Assembly (NCBI GenBank): GCA_910574745.1
Contig: CAJTCE010000003.1
Location: 97,134-161,133, forward strand
Direction: 5' to 3'
DNA: 64,000 nt
Source: Lachnospiraceae bacterium
Lineage (GTDB): Bacteria > Bacillota > Clostridia > Lachnospirales > Lachnospiraceae
How positions within the stretch are numbered: position 1 is the stretch's first letter; every line of letters begins with the position of its first letter. Below, one piece after another: positions 1 through 8,745 of this stretch. Position numbers and translations under genes: made by a program. Below the pieces are notes generated by a model that ran no database searches, was not told the origin of the DNA, and saw only the letters and a program-made list of their open reading frames with translations.

Positions 1-6
1 ATCCTA

Positions 7-1128
7 TCATCTGTTTACTCTCCTTATTATTGGCGTGCCAAATTCTAAAGTCATTGACCATTTCCCGCTTTTCACTACTTCATAGCAGGCTATGATCCTT
101 GCATCTGCGGAAAAATTTATTTCCGGAATTTCAATGCTGCAGTTGTCCCCCAGATCAAAATCTTCCATATATTCATAACTTCCTTCCAATGCATCAAATT
201 CCACATTGGTAGTTTTTACTGTATCCACCAGATTCAACATTCCTTCATTATCTAATGCCGGATAAAAGAATTCTTCATCATAATCAGATCTGCTGATTGA
301 AGATTCTGAATATAAAAATCCATCGTCATAATCCCTTTCATCCGTCTGGCGGTTAAATACTGCCCGGCAATACTCCTTTTGGACATCTCCTGATGTGTAT
401 GAGTTATGTATGATACATGCATTTCTGTATTCTGTATCATCCATCAGAATATTAGGATTTTTTATGTTTCCGTATTTTGTGGAGAATACCACCGGATTGT
501 TTCCGTGTCCGGTTCTCCGGTCCACACCACTCCAACATGAAAACATCTTTTTGCTGGTAGAAAAATCATACAGAACCCGATATGACATCCCCGAAGGCTT
601 CAAGATACTGTAAATTTTATTTCCCAGATATTCTCCGTTCCTGGTATGCCTTGCAATATTTCCACGACCTTTGCTTTTTTCTCTCTCAATGCCAAGATAA
701 GAATTCATATAGCTTGGTTCTATCCCGTAAGACATATCAGCAGTCAGTTCTTTAAATCCGTCAAAGAAGGCCGTAGCCACATCCTCCGCCTTTCCTTCTT
801 TAAAAACCCAGGAAGGAGAATTGATAATATTGGTATACCCATATTGATACACAACTCGTCTGTTCAGTTCATTTTCCAGAAAGTACCCGCTTAATTGAAT
901 ATATTTATACCCGTTCTGAGATACATAATTTACCTGAGATACCTTTCCCATCTCTGGGCGGTCCTTCGTGTATATATACTTAATATTTGATGTATATTGT
1001 TCAAGCGGAATCTGTATGGAAAACGACCCGCTTTCATGATATTTACGACTCCATTGCAGGTTCGTATACCGTAGCAGCGATACTATTTGGTACTGCGAAT
1101 CCAGAGCCATGACATTAAAACCTCTCAT
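7..1128 (-). CDS. Gp37-like siphovirus tail protein
   Basis: 373 aa with no signal peptide. The start (M-A-L-D-S-Q-Y-Q-I-V motif near residue 7, then an S-F-S-I-Q-I-P segment) and overall length match the Gp37-like tail family of Firmicutes siphoviruses. These proteins sit after the distal tail protein at the tail tip. ATG follows a strong GAGGAGG site. It lies 11 bp downstream of the distal tail gene, as expected for tape measure, distal tail, tail-tip order. Family assignment rests on recalled sequence features and position; the detailed role in host contact is inferred. Confidence 0.7.
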   Translation of the reverse strand: MRGFNVMALDSQYQIVSLLRYTNLQWSRKYHESGSFSIQIPLEQYTSNIKYIYTKDRPEMGKVSQVNYVSQNGYKYIQLSGYFLENELNRRVVYQYGYTNIINSPSWVFKEGKAEDVATAFFDGFKELTADMSYGIEPSYMNSYLGIEREKSKGRGNIARHTRNGEYLGNKIYSILKPSGMSYRVLYDFSTSKKMFSCWSGVDRRTGHGNNPVVFSTKYGNIKNPNILMDDTEYRNACIIHNSYTSGDVQKEYCRAVFNRQTDERDYDDGFLYSESSISRSDYDEEFFYPALDNEGMLNLVDTVKTTNVEFDALEGSYEYMEDFDLGDNCSIEIPEINFSADARIIACYEVVKSGKWSMTLEFGTPIIRRVNR

Positions 1129-1139
1129 CTCATCCTCCT

Positions 1140-2006
1140 CTACATAGCTCCATACAATTTGTTATAATAAATTGAAACTTCCAACTGGTTTGACCCGTCA
1201 TCGGCATCAAAGGATATTTCCGTATCGCCCACATTCAGGATCATTTCATCAAATGCCGATGCTCTGTCACAATGACCGATATAATTAGATCCGTTTTTCT
1301 CTATTGTCGGAGGGCTTTTCGTAAAATCCATGATAATAACATCTCCGGCTTTCATCGTATCAATGACCCTCACATAACTGTTTTTTATGCTAAGCTTTGG
1401 ATTCTTCACAGCTCCATTTGCTTTAAATACTGCCTTGCAATAGGTCTCTACATCCCCGTCATTTTCCAGAACAACCATTTTAGCAAAATTAAATCTCCCT
1501 GCCGTTACTCCGGTATTTTTCCTGCACAGGTATGGAAAGCCCGCCATAGGAACCACAGATGCAATATTCTTTCCAAAATCTTCATAGCTCTTCAAAAAAG
1601 GATTCGGGCATAAGAATGTGACTGATAAAGTCATTCTTCTATATACATTTCCATTAGGAAGACTAAATTTATATATTTTTCCTTCAAACCATCTTGTAAG
1701 CCCCATATAAGTTACATAAACCTTATATACAAATTTAGAGTTAAAGAAGGAAACCACTTCCCTTCTCAATACATCATTGAGGTTCGGGTTTACGGAAATT
1801 GCTGTGATCGTCCTGTCCTTTTGGGCTATGCGATCAGATGTGATAAGACCGCCATCTCCCGTGGCATTATCCACAACGGTTATATCATTTTCAAACATTC
1901 CTATTCCGGAAAGCCCGGAATCCGATGGAATCTTCCAGTCCGTTCCATCTATTACAAATTCCTTTTTATCACTACGGATGAATTTTAAGCTAACCTTGGT
2001 GTCCAT
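1140..2006 (-). CDS. Phage distal tail protein (Dit-like)
   Basis: 288 aa. The N-terminal part contains a D-G-T-D-W-x-I-P segment and a later W-F-E-G-K-I-Y-K segment, typical of distal tail/TP901-type tail component proteins that form the hub at the end of the tail tube. The gene overlaps the end of the tape measure gene by 22 bp. ATG follows AGGAGAGGG. This is one of the late genes with an ordinary start codon. Role follows from family and from position between tape measure and tail-tip protein. Confidence 0.75.
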   Translation of the reverse strand: MDTKVSLKFIRSDKKEFVIDGTDWKIPSDSGLSGIGMFENDITVVDNATGDGGLITSDRIAQKDRTITAISVNPNLNDVLRREVVSFFNSKFVYKVYVTYMGLTRWFEGKIYKFSLPNGNVYRRMTLSVTFLCPNPFLKSYEDFGKNIASVVPMAGFPYLCRKNTGVTAGRFNFAKMVVLENDGDVETYCKAVFKANGAVKNPKLSIKNSYVRVIDTMKAGDVIIMDFTKSPPTIEKNGSNYIGHCDRASAFDEMILNVGDTEISFDADDGSNQLEVSIYYNKLYGAM

Positions 2007-3976
2007 GCGCCCTCTCCTCTTATCAATCCTAACCGGCTCTCCACCCTCACTGCTCTGGCCAGTTCATCCGGTGTGGAAATTTCCCGATTTACATTAATTA
2101 CCTGCGTGTATCCTGCATAGCTTCTGCCCGTGGCTGTTCCCTCCACGCTTGCCCTGATGCTTCCCAGACTTGCCGATACGTTTCTTGAAATGCCGTCCGG
2201 ATTCATGAGCCCATCTATTCCTTCCTCAAATCCTGCAGTACACATCCGCCCCAGATATGCAAATTCGCGGGAAGGAGAATGTATTCCCAGAGTGCTTTTT
2301 GCAGCATCCAAAAGACTTGAAGCTAGATTCTTCACATTTCCTATGAGCCAGTCCCAGCCGGCAGATATTCCATTCCAGATACCATGTACAATATTGGACC
2401 CGATTTCTGAAAATCCGGAAACCATATTCATAAAGTTCTGTATCAGATCATTAATCCATCCTGGCACAGCTCCCTTTACCTCTTCCCACTTATTGACAAT
2501 GGCATCCTTAATCTCTGATATATATTTCTTGCCGATTTCTATGAATTTGCTTGCAAGGCTTAAAAATTTGTTTACCAGAGCAACAACCAAATCTGGAATT
2601 GCGGCAAGAAGCTGAGGCAGATAAGTATCCAATCCCTCATTCAATTTGGTTAAAATCTCATAAGCTGCTTCCAGTAATTTAGGCGCATTTTCAACAATAG
2701 CATCTACTAATTTAATAATGATTTCAGGTGCTTTTTCTATCAGAATCGGCAAAGCCGCTATAAGCCCCTCTGCAAGACCGGCAATCAGCTGAATTGCAGC
2801 ATCCACTAATAAATCAATATTTTCAATTAAAGTATCTACTATGAGCAGTACAGCTTCTACGATTGCCGGAATTAATGTAGGCAACGATTCTCCAATGCCC
2901 AGAATAAGCTGTAAAATAATCTGCACACCAATATCTAATAGCTGCGGAAGCATTTCTAAAAAAGTGCTTATGAGCTGATTGACGATCAAAAGCGCGCCTT
3001 CCATGATCTGGGGAAGATTCTGCTCGATCCCGCTTAAGATGGACTGAATCATATTGATCCCGGATTCCACTAATTCAGGTAGGATATCATTGACAATGCC
3101 GGGAATCTCCTCTACGATCACAGGCAACAGTTTTTCGATCAGATTACCTAAACCCGTAATTGAGGTCTCTATCCTAGGAATCAGGTTATCGGCAGCCGTT
3201 ACTACGCTGTCAACAAAATTTTCAACCAGCTTATCAAAATCCTGACTGTCATCAGCAATTCCAACCAACAAATTTGCCCAAGCCGCTTTTGCAGAATTTA
3301 GGCTTCCTTCAATAGTGGTGCTGGCTTCCAGCGCAGTTGTTCCGGTAATTCCCATTTCTGTCTGGACAACATGGATAGCTTGGATCATCTGATCAAAGGT
3401 CACACCATCCATGCTTTCAATTTTCTCTTCCAGAATACCGGAATCATTAATAAGCCGTACCATTTCTGCCTGCGTACCGCCATATCCCAGCTTCAGATTA
3501 TCCAGCATGGTATAGTTCTGCTTTGCAAATCCCTGATAGGCATTCTGAATTGCTTCCATGTCCGTGCCCATTTTATTGGCATTATCAGACATATCCGTAA
3601 TAGCCAGATTAGCTATTTCCGCAGCCTGTTCTGTATCTCCACCAAGTCCCTGCAAAAGACTGGCAGAAAAACTAGTAACAGTGCTCATATAGTCATTTGC
3701 CGAAAGACCGGCTGTCTGGTATGCATTAGCTGCATACTGCATGACTATATCACTGCTGTCCTTGAATAAAGTTTCGACACCGCCTACCAGCTGTTCATAT
3801 TCCGCATAACTGTTTACAGCCAGGCCCACAAGGGCAGATGCAGCACCAGTAGCAACAGTTATACCAGTTGCAACAGCCCCAAATGCTGAGGTTGCAAGAC
3901 TGCCTATTTTCCCGATACCCGTCGTTAGAGCACCTGCATCAAGTTTTGTATTAAATAGTAAGGTTCCGTCTGCCCT
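1985..3976 (-). CDS. Tail tape measure protein, start codon AGG
   Basis: 663 aa if read from AGG at 3974-3976. The N-terminus then reads x-A-D-G-T-L-L-F-N-T-K-L-D, a standard tape measure start, followed by small-residue helical sequence and long hydrophobic repeats with L/I-P-x-L-I motifs (about residues 230-450), which line the tail tube and set its length. An AGAGG site lies 9 nt before AGG. No ATG, GTG or TTG occurs in frame between AGG and GTG at 3827-3829. Starting there would delete about 49 residues of the conserved N-terminus. The frame is also the frame of the upstream Gp15 gene, closed by a TAA three codons before AGG. See the CCU tRNA at 8746-8818. Confidence 0.85.
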   Translation of the reverse strand, partial: RADGTLLFNTKLDAGALTTGIGKIGSLATSAFGAVATGITVATGAASALVGLAVNSYAEYEQLVGGVETLFKDSSDIVMQYAANAYQTAGLSANDYMSTVTSFSASLLQGLGGDTEQAAEIANLAITDMSDNANKMGTDMEAIQNAYQGFAKQNYTMLDNLKLGYGGTQAEMVRLINDSGILEEKIESMDGVTFDQMIQAIHVVQTEMGITGTTALEASTTIEGSLNSAKAAWANLLVGIADDSQDFDKLVENFVDSVVTAADNLIPRIETSITGLGNLIEKLLPVIVEEIPGIVNDILPELVESGINMIQSILSGIEQNLPQIMEGALLIVNQLISTFLEMLPQLLDIGVQIILQLILGIGESLPTLIPAIVEAVLLIVDTLIENIDLLVDAAIQLIAGLAEGLIAALPILIEKAPEIIIKLVDAIVENAPKLLEAAYEILTKLNEGLDTYLPQLLAAIPDLVVALVNKFLSLASKFIEIGKKYISEIKDAIVNKWEEVKGAVPGWINDLIQNFMNMVSGFSEIGSNIVHGIWNGISAGWDWLIGNVKNLASSLLDAAKSTLGIHSPSREFAYLGRMCTAGFEEGIDGLMNPDGISRNVSASLGSIRASVEGTATGRSYAGYTQVINVNREISTPDELARAVRVESRLGLIRGEGAWTPRLA

Positions 3977-3982
3977 TAAATT

Positions 3983-4531
3983 TTACCTCTGTGTAAATAA
4001 ATCATTGAATTTATCAAGTTCCATTTGTTCTGCTTCACTGATTTGCGGCTCTATCCGCCACACCTGCTTCAACTCTTCATAGGCGTCATAATCCTTATCC
4101 GTATTCTTCCTATATGCCCTGACCTGCATCACTTCCAGTAATTTTGTAGAATTATTGACCCCATATATCAGCGCCAGAAATTTATGCCAGTGTAATTCTT
4201 TAACATCCAGCAGATCAATGCCATATTGTCCCAAAAACGCACTGTAAATCAAATCTGCATCTATTTCATAATCAAGAACTATCTCATCACAAGCCCCCAT
4301 CTGCCTTGGAAGTATTCTGGCCGGACGACTAAATTGAAAAAGTTCCTGAATGTCACAATACTCTGGGCACTCATTTTTAAATAAATACGTCACATCTATT
4401 TTTTCATTTCCACGCAGCCGGGCTACAGCTATTTCAAACTTCATCCATTTCCGGAAATCAGTATAAATAGAATAATCCCTACCGTTCACACAAACGGTGT
4501 TCGGCAGGGATTTTGCTGTTAAGTCAATCAT
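3983..4531 (-). CDS. Bacteriophage Gp15 family protein (tail assembly)
   Basis: 182 aa, no membrane segments. N-terminal I-N/V-N-G-R-D-Y-x-I-x-T-D-F-R-x-W and C-terminal W-R-I-E-P segments are typical of the Gp15 family, located between the tail assembly chaperone and the tape measure in Firmicutes siphoviruses. It probably acts as the second assembly chaperone (GT-like). ATG overlaps the stop of the upstream chaperone gene by 4 bp, so translation is likely coupled. The stop TAA lies 6 nt before the AGG start of the tape measure. Confidence 0.75.
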   Translation of the reverse strand: MIDLTAKSLPNTVCVNGRDYSIYTDFRKWMKFEIAVARLRGNEKIDVTYLFKNECPEYCDIQELFQFSRPARILPRQMGACDEIVLDYEIDADLIYSAFLGQYGIDLLDVKELHWHKFLALIYGVNNSTKLLEVMQVRAYRKNTDKDYDAYEELKQVWRIEPQISEAEQMELDKFNDLFTQR

Positions 4532-4911
4532 TGCTTACCATCCTTTGACACCTTCTGCATCGCATCCGCAACGGATGCAAGTTTATCAAAGGGTATGCCG
4601 CTGATGGAATTCCTCATTTTTGCCGAATCATATTCCTTAATCGGCTGTGCGTAGGAATCAACAATTTTTTTGAAGGTTAATGTGACCTCGCCCAAATCCA
4701 GCTCTTCAAGATTTTCACTTCCGAAGATCTCTTTTGCAGTTTCAACTCCAAGAATCTCCTCAATACATGCATGCATATTCTCAAATTTCTGCCGGACGGA
4801 AAGATTAATCATTTGGTCTTTTTTGACCACATCCTCAATTCTCTCCGCAATCCGCATTGTTTTCTTAGGCAAATCATAACTATGCCCGTTAATAATTACT
4901 GTACATTCCAT
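4528..4911 (-). CDS. Tail assembly chaperone
   Basis: 127 aa. I-I-N-G-x-x-Y-D-L-P-K-K-T at the start and a middle helix-rich part match short tail assembly chaperones (TAC family) encoded just downstream of the major tail protein. They keep the tape measure protein soluble. ATG follows AGGAGG by 8 nt. I see no obvious slippery site producing a frameshift with the next gene; the two genes instead overlap by 4 bp. Confidence 0.65.
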   Translation of the reverse strand: MECTVIINGHSYDLPKKTMRIAERIEDVVKKDQMINLSVRQKFENMHACIEEILGVETAKEIFGSENLEELDLGEVTLTFKKIVDSYAQPIKEYDSAKMRNSISGIPFDKLASVADAMQKVSKDGKQ

Positions 4912-4924
4912 ATGACTGGTCCTC

Positions 4925-5419
4925 CTAAATTTCTGTGAATGTGGGTTTACCTTCAGATACTGTAGCTGTTCCCCTGCTTATTTTTGAAATGGAAAATTTG
5001 AAATAGATCTTCTCTGCCACGGAATCAAAATGGTCCAGAATCAAAGTTGATGTGGTATTCCACGCATTGAATTTTTCTTCTTCTTCTTCGCTTCCCACAT
5101 TTCCGGCAAATACAATAAGAAGGTTTTTCTTTACAGCCTCTCCGGTAGGAAGTTTGAAAAACATATCATACAGATAATCAAAAGCAGCGTCCCCTTTATT
5201 GCTCTGCAACTCCTGCGCCAGCTCAGGTTTATAGTTTTTAATATCTGACGTAGGCATCTCATCTTCAATAAAGTCATTCTCTTCCGTTTGTGCATTCAGT
5301 ACCAAATCAAAAATGGTGGATTTGCCGATTCTTGCCCATTCCGGTGTATCTGTTTCAGAAATGTCAAGAAACGGAATCGTCTTATGCTTTTTCAGTCTTT
5401 CCAATTTTGCTAAAGCCAC
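4925..5419 (-). CDS. Major tail (tube) protein
   Basis: 164 aa, GTG start with AAAGGAG nine bases upstream. The sequence contains T-P-x-W-A-R-I-G and a later I-Y-F-K-F-S-I-S-K-I-S-R-G-T-A segment, seen in major tail proteins of clostridial siphoviruses. These polymerise around the tape measure to form the tube. It lies between the tail terminator and the chaperones, the standard place. The start overlaps the previous stop by 1 bp. Confidence 0.75.
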   Translation of the reverse strand: MALAKLERLKKHKTIPFLDISETDTPEWARIGKSTIFDLVLNAQTEENDFIEDEMPTSDIKNYKPELAQELQSNKGDAAFDYLYDMFFKLPTGEAVKKNLLIVFAGNVGSEEEEEKFNAWNTTSTLILDHFDSVAEKIYFKFSISKISRGTATVSEGKPTFTEI

Positions 5420-5832
5420 TATACTTCGCTCCTTTCTCTGATATATGTAATGGATAAAGCGATCTGATAAAGAGCTTCCCTGCCATCGGCTTCCATAGGA
5501 TAAGGATTGCCCGTTATTTCGATGCTTAATATTTTTCTGTTGCCGTCTAAGTCAGGATATTCATAGTTGTAATAATAATCATCTGCCCAATAGGTCAAAT
5601 CCTCCAGCCATTCATCCGCTTCTTTTCGCTCCGAATCCGAATGGCATGATTGTCTTGCAAGGAACTGGTAATACTCCGTGATTTCATATTCCTGATTGAT
5701 AAAACCTTTTATATCCCTGTTAGGACTTTTAAACAAACCATACTTGTCAGAACCATCCTGCACATGGTTTGTCTCAATTTTTATGGCTTCATAATTTTTC
5801 AGCCATTTTACTATAGCCTGTGATACTGTCAT
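5419..5832 (-). CDS. Tail terminator / minor capsid (Minor_capsid_3-like) protein
   Basis: 137 aa, rich in Tyr, Trp and acidic residues in the middle (D-D-Y-Y-Y-N-Y-E-Y), with a C-terminal Q-I-A-L-S-I-T-Y strand. Size, order (after a gp10/Minor_capsid_2-like gene and before the tube protein) and sequence style agree with the tail-completion protein that caps the tube. ATG shares bases with the previous stop (TAATG). Assignment is mainly by synteny. Confidence 0.55.
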   Translation of the reverse strand: MTVSQAIVKWLKNYEAIKIETNHVQDGSDKYGLFKSPNRDIKGFINQEYEITEYYQFLARQSCHSDSERKEADEWLEDLTYWADDYYYNYEYPDLDGNRKILSIEITGNPYPMEADGREALYQIALSITYIRERSEV

Positions 5833-6236
5833 TATTTTCTACCTGCCAATTTCTTTGCGCCGTCAAGGATCTGTCGCTTTCCTCCGTTTTGTTTCATTCT
5901 TTCAAACCAGTAATTTCCACGCCGTGGAGCATCATTAAAAGCAGCGGGCATATAATACCAGCGTCTGGCATAAGGGGTACGGTATTTCACAATACCGGAA
6001 CCGATCTGGGTCTGCATGATGCCTGATTGCTTCAAAATACCTGTATCTTTTGGAACCAGATCATCACAAAGCCGCAAAACCTCCGAATCAATAAATTGCT
6101 GCACCTCATTGATCGTTTCAGTCATTTTAGGCCCGAAGTTCGGGTTCCATCGGATCTCCATGCTGATCTCCCCATTCGGTCCTTTTACCTTTACCAGTTC
6201 TCCTTTAGGGGTCTTAAGCGTAAACATGTCTGCCCT
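5832..6236 (-). CDS. Minor capsid / head-tail joining protein (Minor_capsid_2-like), ATG or AGG start
   Basis: 131 aa from ATG (6225-6227) or 134 aa from AGG (6234-6236). The body contains L-V-P-K-D-T-G-x-L-K-x-S-G, the common motif of gp10/Minor_capsid_2 neck proteins that join head and tail. The AGG would overlap the upstream TAA as TAAGG, mimicking the TAATG overlaps elsewhere in this operon, and the next codons are GCA GAC, as in the tape measure AGG start. An AAGGTGGTG site lies about 10 nt before AGG. ATG also has an AAGGG 5 nt before it. The start is undecided from sequence alone. Confidence 0.7.
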   Translation of the reverse strand, partial: RADMFTLKTPKGELVKVKGPNGEISMEIRWNPNFGPKMTETINEVQQFIDSEVLRLCDDLVPKDTGILKQSGIMQTQIGSGIVKYRTPYARRWYYMPAAFNDAPRRGNYWFERMKQNGGKRQILDGAKKLAGRK

Positions 6237-6601
6237 TAATCAAGCACCACCTTAATATTCTTCAGATGGCTCCTGTTGGAATTATCTCTTACTGAGCGGA
6301 TGATTCCGGACTTCGGATATTTCTTTAATAAATCAGAAACTCTTTTTCCTTTTTCATCTGCAATTTCATCTTCAATAGAGCCATATACCATACAGTCCTC
6401 TTCATCCTCTGTACTAATACTCAAATTTTCATAAGTACCTTTAGGAAATGTTACAGATACATACCGTACAATGCTGATTTTGCCGTTATCATTCTGTCGT
6501 TCCTCTCTATCTGTCCATTGAACGCCATATATAACAGTCCTCTTCCACTCCGAATCGGATACTTTATGGTAAATTGTCACTGTATCAGTAAATAATGCCA
6601 T
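6236..6601 (-). CDS. Head-tail stopper / Minor_capsid_1-like protein
   Basis: 121 aa from ATG at 6599-6601 (M-A-L-F-T-D-T-V-T-I-Y-H-K), the usual start of this small head-closure family. An upstream in-frame start would lie inside the previous gene. The start overlaps the previous stop as TAATG. Beta-strand-rich sequence with V-T-F-P-K-G-T fits the ring that closes the portal channel after packaging. This gene shows that a normal ATG-GCA start exists next to genes using AGG-GCA. Confidence 0.6.
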   Translation of the reverse strand: MALFTDTVTIYHKVSDSEWKRTVIYGVQWTDREERQNDNGKISIVRYVSVTFPKGTYENLSISTEDEEDCMVYGSIEDEIADEKGKRVSDLLKKYPKSGIIRSVRDNSNRSHLKNIKVVLD

Positions 6602-6963
6602 TAATAAGCACCTGCCAATCCTGTGCCGCTCAGCCACTCCCTGATCAGGCTTTGCAGTTCTGCTCTGGCCTGGGATTCTGTTTGTATAGTATAGTGTTCC
6701 GAATATCCGTCGTTGCTCACGGAAGATACACCTTTTCCGGCATCCGAACCTCGGTCTTTTTCCAGCTTGTCAATGACGTTGCAGATACAGTCCTTTAGCT
6801 GTTCATAATAAAAAGCCGTACTGTCAAGACTGCTCCACCGCATCCGCCCTACCACCAGCAGGACTTCTTTTTCGGCAAGGGCCTCCGCCTTATCAAAATC
6901 CTCCTGTGATACTGCATCATGAAGAGTTTTGTAATATTCCCAGCTTACAATTCCAAGTATCAT
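6601..6963 (-). CDS. Head-tail adaptor protein
   Basis: 120 aa, mostly helical with no membrane segment. Size and position (first neck gene after the capsid and a coiled-coil protein) fit the connector that docks under the portal (gp6/gp15-like fold). ATG follows GGAGAAGC. Sequence alone is weak; the call relies on gene order capsid, adaptor, stopper, neck protein, tail terminator. Confidence 0.5.
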   Translation of the reverse strand: MILGIVSWEYYKTLHDAVSQEDFDKAEALAEKEVLLVVGRMRWSSLDSTAFYYEQLKDCICNVIDKLEKDRGSDAGKGVSSVSNDGYSEHYTIQTESQARAELQSLIREWLSGTGLAGAY

Positions 6964-7229
6964 GCTTCTCCTTCATCTGTTTTGGGGGATTCCGCTTTCT
7001 GGGTTCTCTTCTTATCCGTTTTACCTTTATCAGGTTCGGCCTTTAAGGCTGTATTTTCTATTTCCAGTCTTTGGGCCTCGGCTTTTAAAAACCCATTTTC
7101 AGCTTCCAGCTCTTCCAACTCAGCTTTTAAAGCAGTTTTTTCAGCTTTCAAGGCACTGATCTCAGCCCTCAAGGCTTCTGTTTCACGGTAATCCTTTGTT
7201 TTATCTGCTCCAACTCCTACTCTTCTCAT
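6960..7229 (-). CDS. Short coiled-coil protein in head operon
   Basis: 89 aa from ATG at 7227-7229 (M-R-R-V-G-V-G), chosen because AGGAGG lies 8 nt upstream. Residues about 18-65 form a strict heptad pattern of A-L-K-A-E and L-E-A-E-N units. The C-terminal tail is Lys/Glu/Asp-rich and probably disordered. It overlaps the adaptor gene by 4 bp. Function is unknown. It could decorate the head or act as an assembly aid, but nothing in the sequence proves that. Confidence 0.55.
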   Translation of the reverse strand: MRRVGVGADKTKDYRETEALRAEISALKAEKTALKAELEELEAENGFLKAEAQRLEIENTALKAEPDKGKTDKKRTQKAESPKTDEGEA

Positions 7230-7243
7230 ATGAACGCCTCCTG

Positions 7244-8113
7244 TTACTTTGTACACATGTAAATGCCTGCCGTTTTGTTCTTGTAAACATCAACCAGCCC
7301 ATATTTACGGTATTTAAGGATATCTCCATCTGCATCAGCGTTTGAAGAAGCTGGGATAATATCTTTTGCAACATGCTTGTCATATTTCATAACAGCAGGC
7401 TTGTGGATGATCATAAAGTTGATATCCTTTGCCGTTTCAGCTTTCTTATAGTGTCCCAGCTCTTCTCCAGGCGTTTTGCCGTCCAGCATATCAATAGCCG
7501 TATAAAATCTGCCCTGGGGGACAACAATCTTTTTGGCAAATGTCGCAAGAATCTCCCTGGATTTGGTCGTATCCAGTCCCATTACCCAGTTGAGCAAAAC
7601 AGAGGTTACATACAAAAATCTGTTTTCTGCGGGTACTTCATCATTATCCATTTTGCTTTTGGCTGTAATCAGCGCTTCCAGGAAGTTTGCCGCACTATTG
7701 AAGGTCTCTCCCTCCATTTTGGAAATGCCTTCCGTTGCTGCAATGACTGCAAATGTAAAAGCATCCCCTTCAGGGGCAACCTTAGTCCTCATCAGTTCAG
7801 CCCCGCCCATCGCAAAAGCTAATTTTTCTGACTCCTGATCATCCATGGCATCCACCATAATCTTAGTGCCTCTGTCATAATTGCACTGTGCGGTCTTCCA
7901 TTTCAAGTCAATGGCTCCGCTAGTATATCCTGTATTCCTGTCATAATCTCCCAATCCGGAAACAGAAATCTGGGGATATAAGATCTCCCCCGCATTAGCT
8001 CCCGCTTTTACCAATGCAGGATCACAGGTCAAATCCGACGTACAGGCAGCCACCTGGTAGACTTCATCTAATGCGGTTGTAAAACCTTTGGGTAAAGTAA
8101 TCGTATTGGGCAT
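7244..8113 (-). CDS. Major capsid protein
   Basis: 289 aa, no membrane segment. It starts P-N-T-I-T-L-P-K-G-F-x-x-A-L-D-E-V-Y and has a mid-part D-Y-D-R-N-T-G-Y. Typical of capsid proteins that follow a GP20-type scaffold in clostridial prophages. These form the icosahedral shell. ATG follows GGAGG. The gene abuts the scaffold gene with 0 bp gap and is part of the unit that begins at the promoter at 9111-9139 and includes the CCU tRNA. Confidence 0.8.
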   Translation of the reverse strand: MPNTITLPKGFTTALDEVYQVAACTSDLTCDPALVKAGANAGEILYPQISVSGLGDYDRNTGYTSGAIDLKWKTAQCNYDRGTKIMVDAMDDQESEKLAFAMGGAELMRTKVAPEGDAFTFAVIAATEGISKMEGETFNSAANFLEALITAKSKMDNDEVPAENRFLYVTSVLLNWVMGLDTTKSREILATFAKKIVVPQGRFYTAIDMLDGKTPGEELGHYKKAETAKDINFMIIHKPAVMKYDKHVAKDIIPASSNADADGDILKYRKYGLVDVYKNKTAGIYMCTK

Positions 8114-8692
8114 TTATTTTTCCTCCTTTGCCGCAGGCAGTCCCATTGCTGCCCTCATACTAGCCTCTTCCAAATCAGAAGCCGACGTTTTCTTTGTTAC
8201 TACTCCGATGGGATTTCCACTGTCTGTTACTGTTGGTTCAGAATCCCCGAACAAAAATTTGCTGTCCTCTGCTTCTGCCAGTTTTTTCAATGCAGCGGCA
8301 ATATCCTCTTTCTGGTTTTTGGACACCTTTAAAGCATCAATATCCAATAATGCTGTGATTGCCTTCGCATTTCTTCCGTTTGCAGATGTGATACATTCCT
8401 TTAACCGGTCGTTGAAGTCTCTGCTTGCTATTTCAGAAGCATGAGTTTCCTCATTTTTCTTCAGGTCTGCCTTTAAATCCTCAATCTGCTTCTTAAGAGC
8501 TTCTGCATCCACACCATCAAACTTCTTCAAAGCGCTTTCCGTAGTGGCCACTTTATCCTGCGCCGCTTTTAAGTCATCCTGTGCCTTCTGCAGTTCATCC
8601 TTCAAAGGCTGTACGTCAGCATTGTTCAGATCACATACACTGTCAATCTGCTCTTTAGTAAGTCCAAGTTTTTCTAAGTCTTCTCTTTTCAT
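8114..8692 (-). CDS. Scaffold protein (phage minor structural protein GP20 family)
   Basis: 192 aa, acidic, mostly coiled coil (residues about 20-105 with repeated L-K-x-E/D and A-Q-D-x-L). N-terminal M-K-R-E-D-L-E-K-L-G-L-T-K-E-Q-I matches GP20 scaffold proteins, which guide procapsid assembly and leave before maturation. ATG follows GGAGAAGAG. It lies directly downstream of the tRNA, so the same transcript must make tRNA and scaffold. Confidence 0.8.
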   Translation of the reverse strand: MKREDLEKLGLTKEQIDSVCDLNNADVQPLKDELQKAQDDLKAAQDKVATTESALKKFDGVDAEALKKQIEDLKADLKKNEETHASEIASRDFNDRLKECITSANGRNAKAITALLDIDALKVSKNQKEDIAAALKKLAEAEDSKFLFGDSEPTVTDSGNPIGVVTKKTSASDLEEASMRAAMGLPAAKEEK

Positions 8693-8745
8693 GTGCTCTT
8701 CTCCTTTTAACGATATTTTTAACGAGGTCTATCATCCTCTGGAAA

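Noticed and set aside
3970-4000. Stop-codon readthrough joining Gp15 and the tape measure
   Set aside because: The genes are in frame across one TAA, but a good SD before AGG and a family-typical N-terminus right at AGG fit separate initiation better.
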